A DNA stretch of 7,485 nucleotides from Spirochaetaceae bacterium (GCA_031258615.1 JAIRMP010000069.1:1-7485), one strand, 5' to 3'; positions 1-6,510 are shown, numbered from the stretch's first letter. Made by a program: numbers and translations. Notes: generated from the letters alone by a model not told the origin.

Positions 1-1253
1 CCAAAAAACGCCCTCAACTGCTTAAAAAATCCCTCCAAATCCCCCGCCTCAAACGTGTCGGACAGATTCCCCACATAGTAATTCGTTTTATCCGCGTCGG
101 CCTTTATATAACGCGGCAGCAAATTACCCAGGAAGCCGTACTTCACCTCCTCGTTCGGGAATCCAAGGTTGTACCGCCTCTTCTTTGCGTTAAACCCAGT
201 GATTGTCAGATAACCGCTCTGGTACAGCAGCGGTACCGGATTCGTATCACCGCTCTGGTAATCGTTTATTTTCATCTCGCTTACCGTTATATCCCCGTTG
301 AACTGCCGCACGTCAAACCCTGTACGCTCCAGTTCCGTAAACAGAAACGTCGGCGTCCCGGTCGCAAACCAGTAGTACTGTATATCCTGTTTGGCAAACG
401 TATTTAAAAGGCTGAACGGATTGTACACCTTCTCATTTCTTTTCGTAAACCGATACCCGTTAAAGTTTTTTCGCATAGCAGTCAATGTTTCTTCAAAACT
501 TTTGCCGTTTGCCTTTGCCAAAGCCTCCAGTTCAGGCTTAAAGTTTTCCAGCAGTTCGGCTTCCGTTATGCCGCAGATACAGGAAAAAGCGGTATCCATG
601 CCTATCTCGTTAAGCTGGTTCAGGTCGCTGAATATGCTTACCTTGGAAAAACGTGTAACGCCGGTAAGCATCACAAAACGTAGCGCCGCGTCCGCGCTTT
701 TTAATACGCCGTAAAACGGTTTTAACACGGCGCGGAGGCCGGCGTTAAGTTTTTCATCCGCCATGCTTTCCAGCAGCGGTTTGTCGTACTCGTCTATTAG
801 AATTACTACCTGTCTCCCGGTTTTTTGATATAGACTGTTTATCAGATTCTTAAACCGGATTTCTACCGGCGCATCATCTTTTGATGTCAGCTCATACATT
901 TTTTCCAGTTCGTTAAGACAATCCGCGATAAAATAGTTTAATGACGCAACGGAATCGTACCTTGACGGGTTAAAATCAAGGTGTATCACCGGATACTCCA
1001 GCCATTCCGTTTCCAGTCCAGCTATCGCAAGCCCGTCAAACAGTTCCTTCTTACCCTGAAAGTACGCTTTCAGCGTCGTCAGCAACAGACTCTTCCCGAA
1101 ACGTCTCGGACGGCTTAAAAAGTAGGGGGAGGGCTCGCTTGCGAGCTGCCACACGTATTCTGTTTTGTCAACATAGACACAGCCAAAATCCCTCAGTTTT
1201 TCAAAATCCTGTATCCCTATCGGCATCCTGCGCGATGCGGTTTTTGGTTCCAT
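1..1253 (-). CDS. AAA-ATPase-like protein of the AAA / PD-(D/E)XK nuclease family, 3' end outside window
   Basis: One uninterrupted minus-strand frame of about 417 codons runs off the window edge, so the C-terminus is missing. The N-terminus has the family signature MPIGIQDFEKL followed by VYVDKTEYV. The Walker A region is RPRRFGKSLLL (Lys near residue 54), and Walker B is VVILIDEYDKPLL (Asp near residue 154). A later LLYQSGYLTI block (near residue 345) and GFPNEEVKYGFL are typical of the stretch leading into the PD-(D/E)XK nuclease domain, which would lie outside the window. I recognise this as the AAA-ATPase_like family usually followed by a PDDEXK_9 nuclease; its biological role is not established (defence or mobile-element links are only suspected). 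The start could be ATG at 1253 or ATG at 1226; neither has a strong ribosome-binding site, and 1226 gives the more usual N-terminus. The gene looks A+T-richer than its neighbours and is divergent from fdhF, consistent with an accessory gene. Confidence 0.9.
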   Translation of the reverse strand, partial: MEPKTASRRMPIGIQDFEKLRDFGCVYVDKTEYVWQLASEPSPYFLSRPRRFGKSLLLTTLKAYFQGKKELFDGLAIAGLETEWLEYPVIHLDFNPSRYDSVASLNYFIADCLNELEKMYELTSKDDAPVEIRFKNLINSLYQKTGRQVVILIDEYDKPLLESMADEKLNAGLRAVLKPFYGVLKSADAALRFVMLTGVTRFSKVSIFSDLNQLNEIGMDTAFSCICGITEAELLENFKPELEALAKANGKSFEETLTAMRKNFNGYRFTKRNEKVYNPFSLLNTFAKQDIQYYWFATGTPTFLFTELERTGFDVRQFNGDITVSEMKINDYQSGDTNPVPLLYQSGYLTITGFNAKKRRYNLGFPNEEVKYGFLGNLLPRYIKADADKTNYYVGNLSDTFEAGDLEGFFKQLRAFF

Positions 1254-1259
1254 TGTTTC

Positions 1260-1287
1260 AGTATAGACAAAAAAAGCCCTTTGTAAT
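1260..1287 (-). promoter_or_regulatory. Possible sigma-70 promoter for the AAA-ATPase gene
   Basis: Read on the minus strand, TATACT (1265-1260) matches the -10 consensus at five of six bases. ATTACA (1287-1282), 16 bp upstream, matches the -35 consensus at four of six. Transcription would begin close to 1253, which would make the upper ATG nearly leaderless and leave about 25 nt of leader before the ATG at 1226. This mildly favours the lower start. Assigned by eye only. Confidence 0.3.
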
Positions 1288-1323
1288 ACGGCAACCCGCC
1301 GCTGTAAATCGTAAGTCAGGCGC
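1287..1323 (+). promoter_or_regulatory. Cobalamin-riboswitch-like fragment upstream of fdhF
   Basis: On the plus strand ACGG, then CCCGCCGCTGTAA (1295-1307), then AAGTCAGG (1313-1320) occur in the order and near the spacing of the conserved core and B12 box of cobalamin riboswitches. Differences are clear: two extra bases sit between ACGG and CCCGCC, the segment before AAGTCAGG is very short, the box continues as CGCCTTT rather than the usual ACCTGCC, and the conserved upstream GGTG/AAATCC part is not visible. It may be a degenerate remnant, a divergent aptamer or a chance match. The downstream gene is not a known B12-regulated type. Confidence 0.25.
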
Positions 1324-1453
1324 CTTTTTCAGCGTGAACGCATGGTTTCTAGGCGGATGGCCACCGAATTACGCATATAAAATAGTTGCTGGTGGATAAT
1401 TGCGGTGTTACCATGAAATTCATATTACAATTGCTGAAAAACTAAACTGGTTC

Positions 1454-1459
1454 AGGAGG
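1454..1459 (+). promoter_or_regulatory. Strong ribosome-binding site of fdhF
   Basis: AGGAGG lies eight bases before the ATG at 1468, a near-ideal Shine-Dalgarno. It fixes the start of the formate dehydrogenase and implies efficient translation. No convincing sigma-70 or sigma-54 promoter could be picked in the 200 bp before it. Confidence 0.85.
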
Positions 1460-1467
1460 AAAAGTCA

Positions 1468-3648
1468 ATGGCAATAAAAGAAGTACAAACAACCTGCTGT
1501 TACTGCGGCGCGGGATGTCAACTTTTGTTCACGGTCGATAAGGACGCGAACAAGGTGCTCGATGTCCACCCGGTACAGGGCAGGACGAATGACGGGATGG
1601 CTTGTTTGAAGGGCTGGTATGGATGGGATTACCTAAACGATCCGCAAATCCTTACAAAGCGTCTGCGTGAGCCTATGATTCGCAAGGGCGGCAAAAAATC
1701 GCCGCTCGAAGTTGTCGGCTGGGACGAAGCGATCAAATTTGTGGCGGACAACTTCAAAAAGATAAAGGAAAAGTGGGGGCCTGCATCGTTTCTCGCGGCC
1801 GCTTCCGCCCGCGGGCCCGGCAACGAGGCCGGTTACATCACCCAGAAGTTTGCCCGCGCCGTGATGGGGACGAACAACATCGACCACTGCGCCCGCATCT
1901 GCCATGCGGCGTCCGTCGCCGGCTCAAGGCAGACGATAGGTGAGGGCGCGATGTCCCTCTCGATCCCTGAGATCGAGGACGCCGAGGTTATCTTCAACAT
2001 AGGGTATAACGCGGCGGCATCGCACCCTATAGTGGCGCGGCGAATCGTGCGGGCCAAGGAGAAGGGCTGTTACATCATCTGCGCCGACCCGCGCATCACG
2101 GAAACCGCCCGTATCTCCGACCTGCATCTACAGTTGAAGGGCGGCACGAACGTAGCGCTCGTGAACTCGCTCGCGCACGTGATCATCAGCGAAGGTCTCT
2201 TGGACAAGCGTTTTGTAGAGGAGCATACGAAGGGCTTTGACGAGTTCTGGGAGATAGTCAAAGACTACACGCCGGAGTACGCGGCGGGCATCACCGGGCT
2301 TTCCGCGGATGATATACGCTTTACCGCGCGGAAGTACGCAAGTTCCAAACATTCCGTGATTCTGTGGGGCATGGGCATAACCCAGTTCTCGCAGGGTGTT
2401 GAGGCGGTAAAGTGTCTCTGTAGCATAGCGATGCTTACCGGCAACTTTGGGCACTACGCCTGCGGCACGGGGCCTGTGCGCGGTCAGAACAACGTGCAGG
2501 GCGCCTGCGACATGGGCGACCTTCCCGATGTGTACCCCGGCTATCAGAGTGTTACCGACCCGGAAATCAGGGCAAAATTCGAAAAGGCCTGGGGTGTCAA
2601 ACTCGATGACAAAGTGGGTATCCAACTGACCCGTGTGCCGGAATTCGTCCAGCATCAGAAGGATCCCGCCAAACGTCTCCATGCGTACTACATCACCGGT
2701 GAAGACCCTTGCCAGAGCGACCCCGACCTCGAAGAGATACGCGAATCGCTTGACATGATAGACTTTGTCGTGGTTCAGGACATTTTCTGGAACAAGACCT
2801 GCGAACACGCGGACGCGATACTGCCGGCCACAGCCTGGGGCGAGCATGAAGGCGTTTACACGAGTTCTGACCGCGGTTTCCAGCGCATACGCAAGGTGCT
2901 GGAACCGGTTGGCAACCTCAAGACGGACTGGGAAATTACTTGTCTTATCGCTACCGCGATGGGTTACAAGATGCGCTACAACAACACGGAAGAAATCTGG
3001 AACGAGATGATAGACCTCTGCCCTAAATTCACCGGCGCGACCTATGAAAAGTTAGAGCGGCTGGGCAGCATACAGTGGCCATGCTGGGACAAGGGGCCGG
3101 AAGACAAGGGCACGATGTTTCTCCATTCGGGAGGCAAGTTCGCTACGCCGGACGGCAAAGGCATCCTAAAAACGTCGCCGTACCATCCGCCAACCGAGGT
3201 CGAAAACAACGAATACCCGTTGACGCTCTGCACGGTACGCGAGGTGGGGCACTATTCCGTGCGCACTATGACGGGTAACTGTCGGCTACTCCGCAACCTT
3301 GAGGACGAGCCGGGCTGGGTGGAGATGTCCCCCGATCAGGCGGGAGGACTAGGGGTGAAGGAAGGCGACATCGTAAAGGTGATCTCCAAGCGCGGCTCTG
3401 TTTATGCCCGCGCCAAGCCGACCGAGCGCGTCAAGACAGGCGCGGTGTACATGACTTACCAGTGGTGGATAGGCGCCTGCAACGAATTGACAATCTCGTC
3501 GCTCGATCCTACGAGCCGGACGCCGGAGTACAAGTACTGCGCCGCCCGTGTCGAAAAGATTTCCGACCAAAAGTGGGCGGAGGAAGAGGTTAAACGGCTG
3601 TACGCGGACATACGGAAGCGTATGCACATTGAGGGGGTATCGGCATGA
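1468..3648 (+). CDS. fdhF: Formate dehydrogenase H-type catalytic subunit, cysteine form
   Basis: The 726-residue product is a molybdenum or tungsten bis-pyranopterin enzyme that interconverts formate and CO2; E. coli FdhF is 715 residues. The N-terminus binds one 4Fe-4S cluster through Cys10, Cys13, Cys17 and Cys46, followed by Lys48 in CLKG, the lysine between cluster and cofactor. The active-site block CARICHAASVAG has Cys145 (TGC codon) where FdhF has selenocysteine, with the conserved His146 next. GPVRGQNNVQGACDMG contains the active-site arginine (Arg338). HADAILPATAWGEHEG and the C-terminal REVGHYSVRTMTGNC and TYQWWIGACNE blocks are typical of the H type. No signal peptide is seen, so it is cytoplasmic. 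It overlaps the next gene by four bases (ATGA), implying co-translation with its electron-transfer partner. In vivo direction cannot be told: hydrogen-dependent CO2 reductase and formate hydrogenlyase both use this type. Confidence 0.96.
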   Translation: MAIKEVQTTCCYCGAGCQLLFTVDKDANKVLDVHPVQGRTNDGMACLKGWYGWDYLNDPQILTKRLREPMIRKGGKKSPLEVVGWDEAIKFVADNFKKIKEKWGPASFLAAASARGPGNEAGYITQKFARAVMGTNNIDHCARICHAASVAGSRQTIGEGAMSLSIPEIEDAEVIFNIGYNAAASHPIVARRIVRAKEKGCYIICADPRITETARISDLHLQLKGGTNVALVNSLAHVIISEGLLDKRFVEEHTKGFDEFWEIVKDYTPEYAAGITGLSADDIRFTARKYASSKHSVILWGMGITQFSQGVEAVKCLCSIAMLTGNFGHYACGTGPVRGQNNVQGACDMGDLPDVYPGYQSVTDPEIRAKFEKAWGVKLDDKVGIQLTRVPEFVQHQKDPAKRLHAYYITGEDPCQSDPDLEEIRESLDMIDFVVVQDIFWNKTCEHADAILPATAWGEHEGVYTSSDRGFQRIRKVLEPVGNLKTDWEITCLIATAMGYKMRYNNTEEIWNEMIDLCPKFTGATYEKLERLGSIQWPCWDKGPEDKGTMFLHSGGKFATPDGKGILKTSPYHPPTEVENNEYPLTLCTVREVGHYSVRTMTGNCRLLRNLEDEPGWVEMSPDQAGGLGVKEGDIVKVISKRGSVYARAKPTERVKTGAVYMTYQWWIGACNELTISSLDPTSRTPEYKYCAARVEKISDQKWAEEEVKRLYADIRKRMHIEGVSA

Positions 3649-4160
3649 ATCAGTTTGTAAAAGCAACGCCTCTGCGCTGTATAGGGTGCAGAACCTGTAT
3701 GATCGCCTGTGTGGTGGCCCACGAAGGCAAGCGTATTTTTGAGATTGACCCGGACAGCTATACGTTCAACCCGCGTCTTTTCATGGTAAAAACGGCCAAG
3801 TTGAGCGCGCCGGTACAGTGCCGGCACTGCGAGAACGCCGCCTGCAAACAGGCCTGTACATCCGGCGCGATCAGCATCAAGGACAACATAGTTTACATAG
3901 ACGCTAAAAAATGTATAGGCTGTAAGAACTGCGTTATCGCGTGTCCATTCGGCGCTGTGGAGATTGTCGAAACGGCTGAGGTGGCCAACGACGGCGCCGC
4001 GAAGAAGGTCGCCAACAAATGCGACCTTTGCGTTGGCGTGGCGGATTCGCCATCCTGTGTCAGGGTGTGTCCAACCGAGGCGCTTAAGCTGGTAACGGAA
4101 GACTTGTTCGAGGACAGTCTTGCACAGAAGCGCCGTAATGCGTTAGAAGGTAATTTGTAG
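3645..4160 (+). CDS. hydN: HydN/HycB-type polyferredoxin, electron-transfer partner of formate dehydrogenase
   Basis: The 171-residue protein carries sixteen cluster cysteines in four groups: Cys12/15/18/22, Cys59/62/67/71, Cys90/93/96/100 and Cys126/129/138/142, fitting four 4Fe-4S clusters. The opening (RCIGCRTCMIACVVAHE) and the ANKCDLC block closely resemble E. coli HydN, and the family also includes the HycB subunits of hydrogen-dependent CO2 reductase. It has no signal peptide or membrane segment, so it should act in the cytoplasm, moving electrons between the dehydrogenase and a hydrogenase or ferredoxin partner. Its ATG overlaps the fdhF stop, and AGGGGG at 3632-3637 inside the fdhF end serves as ribosome-binding site seven bases upstream. 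It is the last gene of the operon; no hydrogenase gene follows before the terminators. HydN versus HycB cannot be settled by eye. Confidence 0.92.
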   Translation: MNQFVKATPLRCIGCRTCMIACVVAHEGKRIFEIDPDSYTFNPRLFMVKTAKLSAPVQCRHCENAACKQACTSGAISIKDNIVYIDAKKCIGCKNCVIACPFGAVEIVETAEVANDGAAKKVANKCDLCVGVADSPSCVRVCPTEALKLVTEDLFEDSLAQKRRNALEGNL

Positions 4161-4185
4161 TTTTTATACAGCCTCCCTTTTAGCT

Positions 4186-4223
4186 GCCATCGTCCGCCAC
4201 TCCGGGCGGACGATGGCTTTTTT
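4186..4223 (+). terminator. Intrinsic terminator 1 of the fdhF-hydN operon
   Basis: A perfect 13-bp stem (GCCATCGTCCGCC at 4186-4198 with its complement at 4205-4217) around a six-base loop is followed directly by six T. It starts 26 bases after the hydN stop. On the minus strand no T-run follows the stem, so it should not work well for the convergent pyrG. Confidence 0.93.
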
Positions 4224-4262
4224 CGCCGTGGGGTCTGCCGCTGAGCGGACGGCGGCTTTTTT
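4224..4262 (+). terminator. Intrinsic terminator 2, in tandem
   Basis: A second hairpin begins right after the first T-run: CGCCGT (4224-4229) pairs with ACGGCG (4249-4254), enclosing CCGC-TGA-GCGG (4238-4248), with an eight-base bulge on the 5' side. It ends in GC and six T (4257-4262). It is weaker than the first and probably acts as a back-up against read-through into pyrG. Confidence 0.75.
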
Positions 4263-4330
4263 ATAAGCGTATATGTCAAAAAGCGGTGACTCTATGGGAC
4301 GGGGCAGTCAAACAAGGCGAAGGGTTTTGG

Positions 4331-5965
4331 TCACGGGGTATCCGCCTGGAGCCTGGCTGTGATTGCCTGCACGAAAGCGGTGAACAGGGGGTGGGCCGCG
4401 GTGGGTTTGGACTTGAATTCCGGGTGGAACTGGACGCCAAGCCCCCAGGTGTGGCCGGGCCATTCAACCGACTCGACAAGCGCGTTATCCGGCGTAAACG
4501 CGCCGAGAACGAGACCGGAGTCAAGTATGTCCTTGCGGTACTTGTTGGAAAATTCGTAGCGGTGGCGGTGGCGCTCGTGTATGACGGGATTGCCATAGGC
4601 ATTGTGTATCAGGGTCCCTTCGCAGGCGCGGGTCTCGCTGTTGCCAAGCCGCATCGTGCCGCCCATCATCTGCACGTCAACCTGATCTTCCAGCAGGCTT
4701 ATCACCGGATGGGCAGTGCCGTGCGTGAACTCCGTTGAATCGGCGTCCTCCCAGCGCAGTACGTTCCGCGCCCACTCTATCACCATCACCTGCATCCCAA
4801 GGCATATTCCAAAATACGGCACTCCGTGTGTCCGCGCCCAGGATGCCGCCCTCACCATACCCCCTATCCCCCTGTCGCCAAAGCCGCCCGGTACAAGGAC
4901 GCCGTCTACCGGGGACGAGCCGCCACTTCCAAGCACGGCGTCCGGGTCTGACGCCGCTTCCAGCCGGGCCGAATCTACCTTTACAAGCTCTGTTACCACG
5001 CCGCATGAAAGGCCGGCGTGGAATATGGCCTCGTACACGGACTTGTACGCGTCGTGCAGCTCCATGTACTTGCCCACGATGCCGATCCGCGCCCGGCCCT
5101 GGCGCGCGTTGAACTTGTCCATCATAGCGTACCAGGCGGAAAGATCGGCGTGCCGAATCTCGACGCCCATCTTTTTCAGCACTATCTGGTCCAGCTTCTG
5201 CTCGTAAAACATGAGCGGCACCTGGTATATGGTCGTATCAATATCATAGGAAACGATCACCGCCTCGGTTTCCACGTTTGTAAAAAGCGCTATCTTGCGA
5301 AGCGTCGCCTCTTCCAGCATCACCGGGGCGCGGCATATAAGCACATCTGGCTGTATCCCCAACTCCTGCATAGCCTTCACGGAGTGCTGCGTCGGCTTTG
5401 TCTTGAGTTCCGCGCCGGCCACCTCCGGTATCAGCGTGAGGTGTACGGAAATGGCGTTGTTCCTGCCCATCTCGTGTATCATCTGGCGGGCTGCCTCCAG
5501 GAACGGTATCGACTCGATGTCGCCCACCGTGCCGCCAATCTCGACAATCACTACGTCGTTGTCCGGGCTTTCTTTGGCAATGGCGAGTATGCGCCCCTTT
5601 ATCTCGTCCGTTATGTGGGGAATCACCTGAATCGTCCGCCCAAGGTAGCGGCCTTCCCGCTCTTTGCGTATTACCGCGTCGTAAATCTGCCCTGTCGTTA
5701 TCGAATTCGCGCGGGAAAGCGGCCCGGATGTGAACCGCGCATAGTTTCCAAGGTCAAGGTCAGTCTCGGCCCCGTCGTCCGTGACATAGACTTCGCCGTG
5801 CTGGTACGGGCTCATTGTCCCGGCGTCCACGTTGATGTACGGATCGCACTTTACCATGCGGACGTTAAGCCCGCGCCCCTCAAGCAGCGCCCCCAGCGAG
5901 GAGGCGGCAACTCCTTTTCCCAGGCTGGAACACACACCGCCCGAAACAAATATGAACTTGTTCAT
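4331..5965 (-). CDS. pyrG: CTP synthase
   Basis: The 544-residue enzyme makes CTP from UTP, ATP and glutamine in the cytoplasm, the last step of pyrimidine nucleotide synthesis. The N-terminal synthetase domain (about 1-270) opens MNKFIFVSGGVCSSLGKG, with P-loop Lys17, and has DPYINVDAGTMSPYQHGEV and the EIGGTVGDIES block. The C-terminal class I glutamine amidotransferase domain (about 290-540) has PGGFGDRG, nucleophile Cys388 in FGICLGMQ, and His514/Glu516 in GVQFHPEF, so all catalytic residues are present. Length is normal. I chose ATG at 5965 because family proteins begin right before this FVSGG block; an in-frame GTG at 5992 would add nine unusual residues. Only a weak GAGTGG precedes the ATG. 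It converges on hydN and follows the GH3 gene on the same strand, separated by the repeat array. Wording such as LDLGNYARF and KCDPYINVDAG looks spirochaete-like, but this is impression only. Confidence 0.97.
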   Translation of the reverse strand: MNKFIFVSGGVCSSLGKGVAASSLGALLEGRGLNVRMVKCDPYINVDAGTMSPYQHGEVYVTDDGAETDLDLGNYARFTSGPLSRANSITTGQIYDAVIRKEREGRYLGRTIQVIPHITDEIKGRILAIAKESPDNDVVIVEIGGTVGDIESIPFLEAARQMIHEMGRNNAISVHLTLIPEVAGAELKTKPTQHSVKAMQELGIQPDVLICRAPVMLEEATLRKIALFTNVETEAVIVSYDIDTTIYQVPLMFYEQKLDQIVLKKMGVEIRHADLSAWYAMMDKFNARQGRARIGIVGKYMELHDAYKSVYEAIFHAGLSCGVVTELVKVDSARLEAASDPDAVLGSGGSSPVDGVLVPGGFGDRGIGGMVRAASWARTHGVPYFGICLGMQVMVIEWARNVLRWEDADSTEFTHGTAHPVISLLEDQVDVQMMGGTMRLGNSETRACEGTLIHNAYGNPVIHERHRHRYEFSNKYRKDILDSGLVLGAFTPDNALVESVEWPGHTWGLGVQFHPEFKSKPTAAHPLFTAFVQAITARLQADTP

Positions 5966-6003
5966 TGAATTCCACTCTACATCATTCTTCACCCCCCGTT
6001 AAG

Positions 6004-6017
6004 GCAGGCCAGCCTGC
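6004..6017. repeat. Hairpin at left edge of array
   Basis: GCAGGC (6004-6009) and GCCTGC (6012-6017) form a 6-bp inverted repeat. It shares GGCCAGCCTGC with the hairpin at the other end of the array. Confidence 0.6.
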
Positions 6018-6025
6018 ACCGAACG

Positions 6026-6139
6026 TACGCCAATGGCTGAGTCATTGTCCTTGATATTCGCTGAGCGTGAAAGTAAGCGGGTTACGCCAATGGCTGAGTC
6101 ATTGTCCCTGTCATTTACTGAGCGTGAAAGAGGGCGGGT
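6026..6139. repeat. 57-bp tandem duplication
   Basis: Units 6026-6082 and 6083-6139 match at 49 of 57 positions by eye. The first 25 bases and the 13-mer CTGAGCGTGAAAG are identical; differences cluster in the ten bases before and three bases after the 13-mer. Each unit contains a small CAATG...CATTG inverted repeat before GTCC, in the place where longer hairpins sit in the 123-bp units. Confidence 0.92.
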
Positions 6140-6164
6140 TACACGCTTCGTCAAGCCATGTAAC
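6138..6164. repeat. Hairpin GTTACA...TGTAAC with inner stem
   Basis: GTTACA (6138-6143) pairs with TGTAAC (6159-6164), and GCTT (6145-6148) pairs with AAGC (6153-6156) inside it. The left arm is the GGGTTACACGCTT linker common to the array. Confidence 0.5.
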
Positions 6165-6167
6165 AAC

Positions 6168-6182
6168 GCAAGCGCGTAGCGC
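6168..6182. repeat. Degenerate copy of the GCAAGCGC hairpin
   Basis: These 15 bases differ at one position from 6443-6457, the left part of an intact hairpin later in the array. Here the right arm is broken (GCGCCGC in place of TTGC), leaving only GCGC-GTA-GCGC. Confidence 0.6.
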
Positions 6183-6197
6183 GCCGCAAACTCCGGA

Positions 6198-6218
6198 GCT
6201 CAACGCACAGCGTTGAGC
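6198..6218. repeat. Hairpin GCTCAACGC / GCGTTGAGC, copy 1
   Basis: Perfect 9-bp stem with loop ACA. The same stem recurs at 6321-6341 with a different loop. Confidence 0.88.
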
Positions 6219-6273
6219 CGTCGTCCTTGTCATCCGCTGAGCGTGAAAGAGAACGGGTTACACGCTTAGGCCT

Positions 6274-6317
6274 GGAGTTTGCGGTAAGCCAGCCGTCAGG
6301 CTGGCGCTGCAAACTCC
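6274..6317. repeat. Nested hairpin, copy 1
   Basis: Outer perfect 9-bp stem GGAGTTTGC (6274-6282) with GCAAACTCC (6309-6317). Inside it is an inner perfect 7-bp stem GCCAGCC (6288-6294) with GGCTGGC (6299-6305) and loop GTCA. Confidence 0.88.
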
Positions 6318-6320
6318 GGA

Positions 6321-6341
6321 GCTCAACGCGCAGCGTTGAGC
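6321..6341. repeat. Hairpin GCTCAACGC / GCGTTGAGC, copy 2
   Basis: Perfect 9-bp stem with loop GCA; the only change from copy 1 falls in the loop. Confidence 0.88.
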
Positions 6342-6395
6342 CGTTGTCCTTGTCATCCGCTGAGCGTGAAAGAAAAAGGTTACGCGCTTCGGCCT

Positions 6396-6439
6396 GGAGT
6401 TTGCGGTAAGCCAGCCGCTAGGCGGGCGGCGCAAACTCC
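6396..6439. repeat. Nested hairpin, copy 2
   Basis: The outer 9-bp stem GGAGTTTGC (6396-6404) with GCAAACTCC (6431-6439) is perfect. The inner part has diverged: GCCAGCC (6410-6416) faces GGCGGGC, one mismatch in seven. Confidence 0.85.
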
Positions 6440-6441
6440 TA

Positions 6442-6462
6442 TGCAAGCGCGAAGCGCTTGCA
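6442..6462. repeat. Hairpin TGCAAGCGC-GAA-GCGCTTGCA
   Basis: Perfect 9-bp stem with a GAA loop. Directly after it, CACGCT (6461-6466) and AGCGTG (6468-6473) form another inverted repeat that takes in the fifth 13-mer. Confidence 0.88.
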
Positions 6463-6480
6463 CGCTGAGCGTGAAAGAGG

Positions 6481-6507
6481 GCCAGCCTGCGCCGTAGGCA
6501 GGCTGGC
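6481..6507. repeat. Hairpin GCCAGCCTGC / GCAGGCTGGC inserted in a linker
   Basis: Perfect 10-bp stem (6481-6490 with 6498-6507) and a seven-base loop, four bases past the GH3 stop codon. It interrupts the GAGGGC/GGGTTA linker that is continuous at 6131-6141. Read on the minus strand it could act as a weak terminator for the GH3 gene, but only CCTCTTTC follows. Confidence 0.85.
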
Positions 6508-6510
6508 GGG

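Larger units (their letters stand above)
6186..6430. repeat. 123-bp tandem duplication
   Basis: Two units (6186-6308, 6309-6430) each begin GCAAACTCCGGAGCTCAACGC and contain, in order, a GCTCAACGC hairpin, GTCCTTGTCATCCG, the 13-mer CTGAGCGTGAAAG, a GGTTAC linker, and the left arm of a GGAGTTTGC hairpin. By eye they differ at about eleven bases and one indel, roughly 90% identity. A third GCAAACTCC starts at 6431. Because the first period is divisible by three, spurious reading frames stay open across the units. Confidence 0.92.

Noticed and set aside
391..714. Plus-strand open frame of 107 codons
   Set aside because: It is antisense to the AAA-ATPase gene, which has clear Walker motifs on the minus strand.
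1390..1405. Sigma-54 promoter before fdhF (TGG...TTGC)
   Set aside because: E. coli fdhF is sigma-54 dependent, so it was looked for, but TGG and TTGC are seven bases apart where eight are needed, and the fixed GG-GC spacing is essential.
1900..1960. Selenocysteine insertion element after the active-site codon
   Set aside because: The codon is TGC, a normal cysteine, so no recoding is needed, and no obvious hairpin was seen there.
2128..2847. Minus-strand open frame of 239 codons
   Set aside because: It is an antisense shadow of fdhF, kept open by codon bias.
5018..5968. Plus-strand open frame of 316 codons
   Set aside because: It is the antisense shadow of pyrG, whose product is unmistakable on the other strand.
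5965..5992. GTG at 5992 as the pyrG start
   Set aside because: It adds nine residues unlike the family N-terminus, while ATG at 5965 gives the canonical start.
6227..6409. Open frame reading SSAERERERV twice
   Set aside because: It is translation of the 123-bp repeat, whose period is divisible by three, and it spans hairpins. There is no ribosome-binding site or recognisable protein.
6258..6446. Minus-strand open frame of 62 codons in the array
   Set aside because: It lies wholly within the repeats and has no coding signal of its own.
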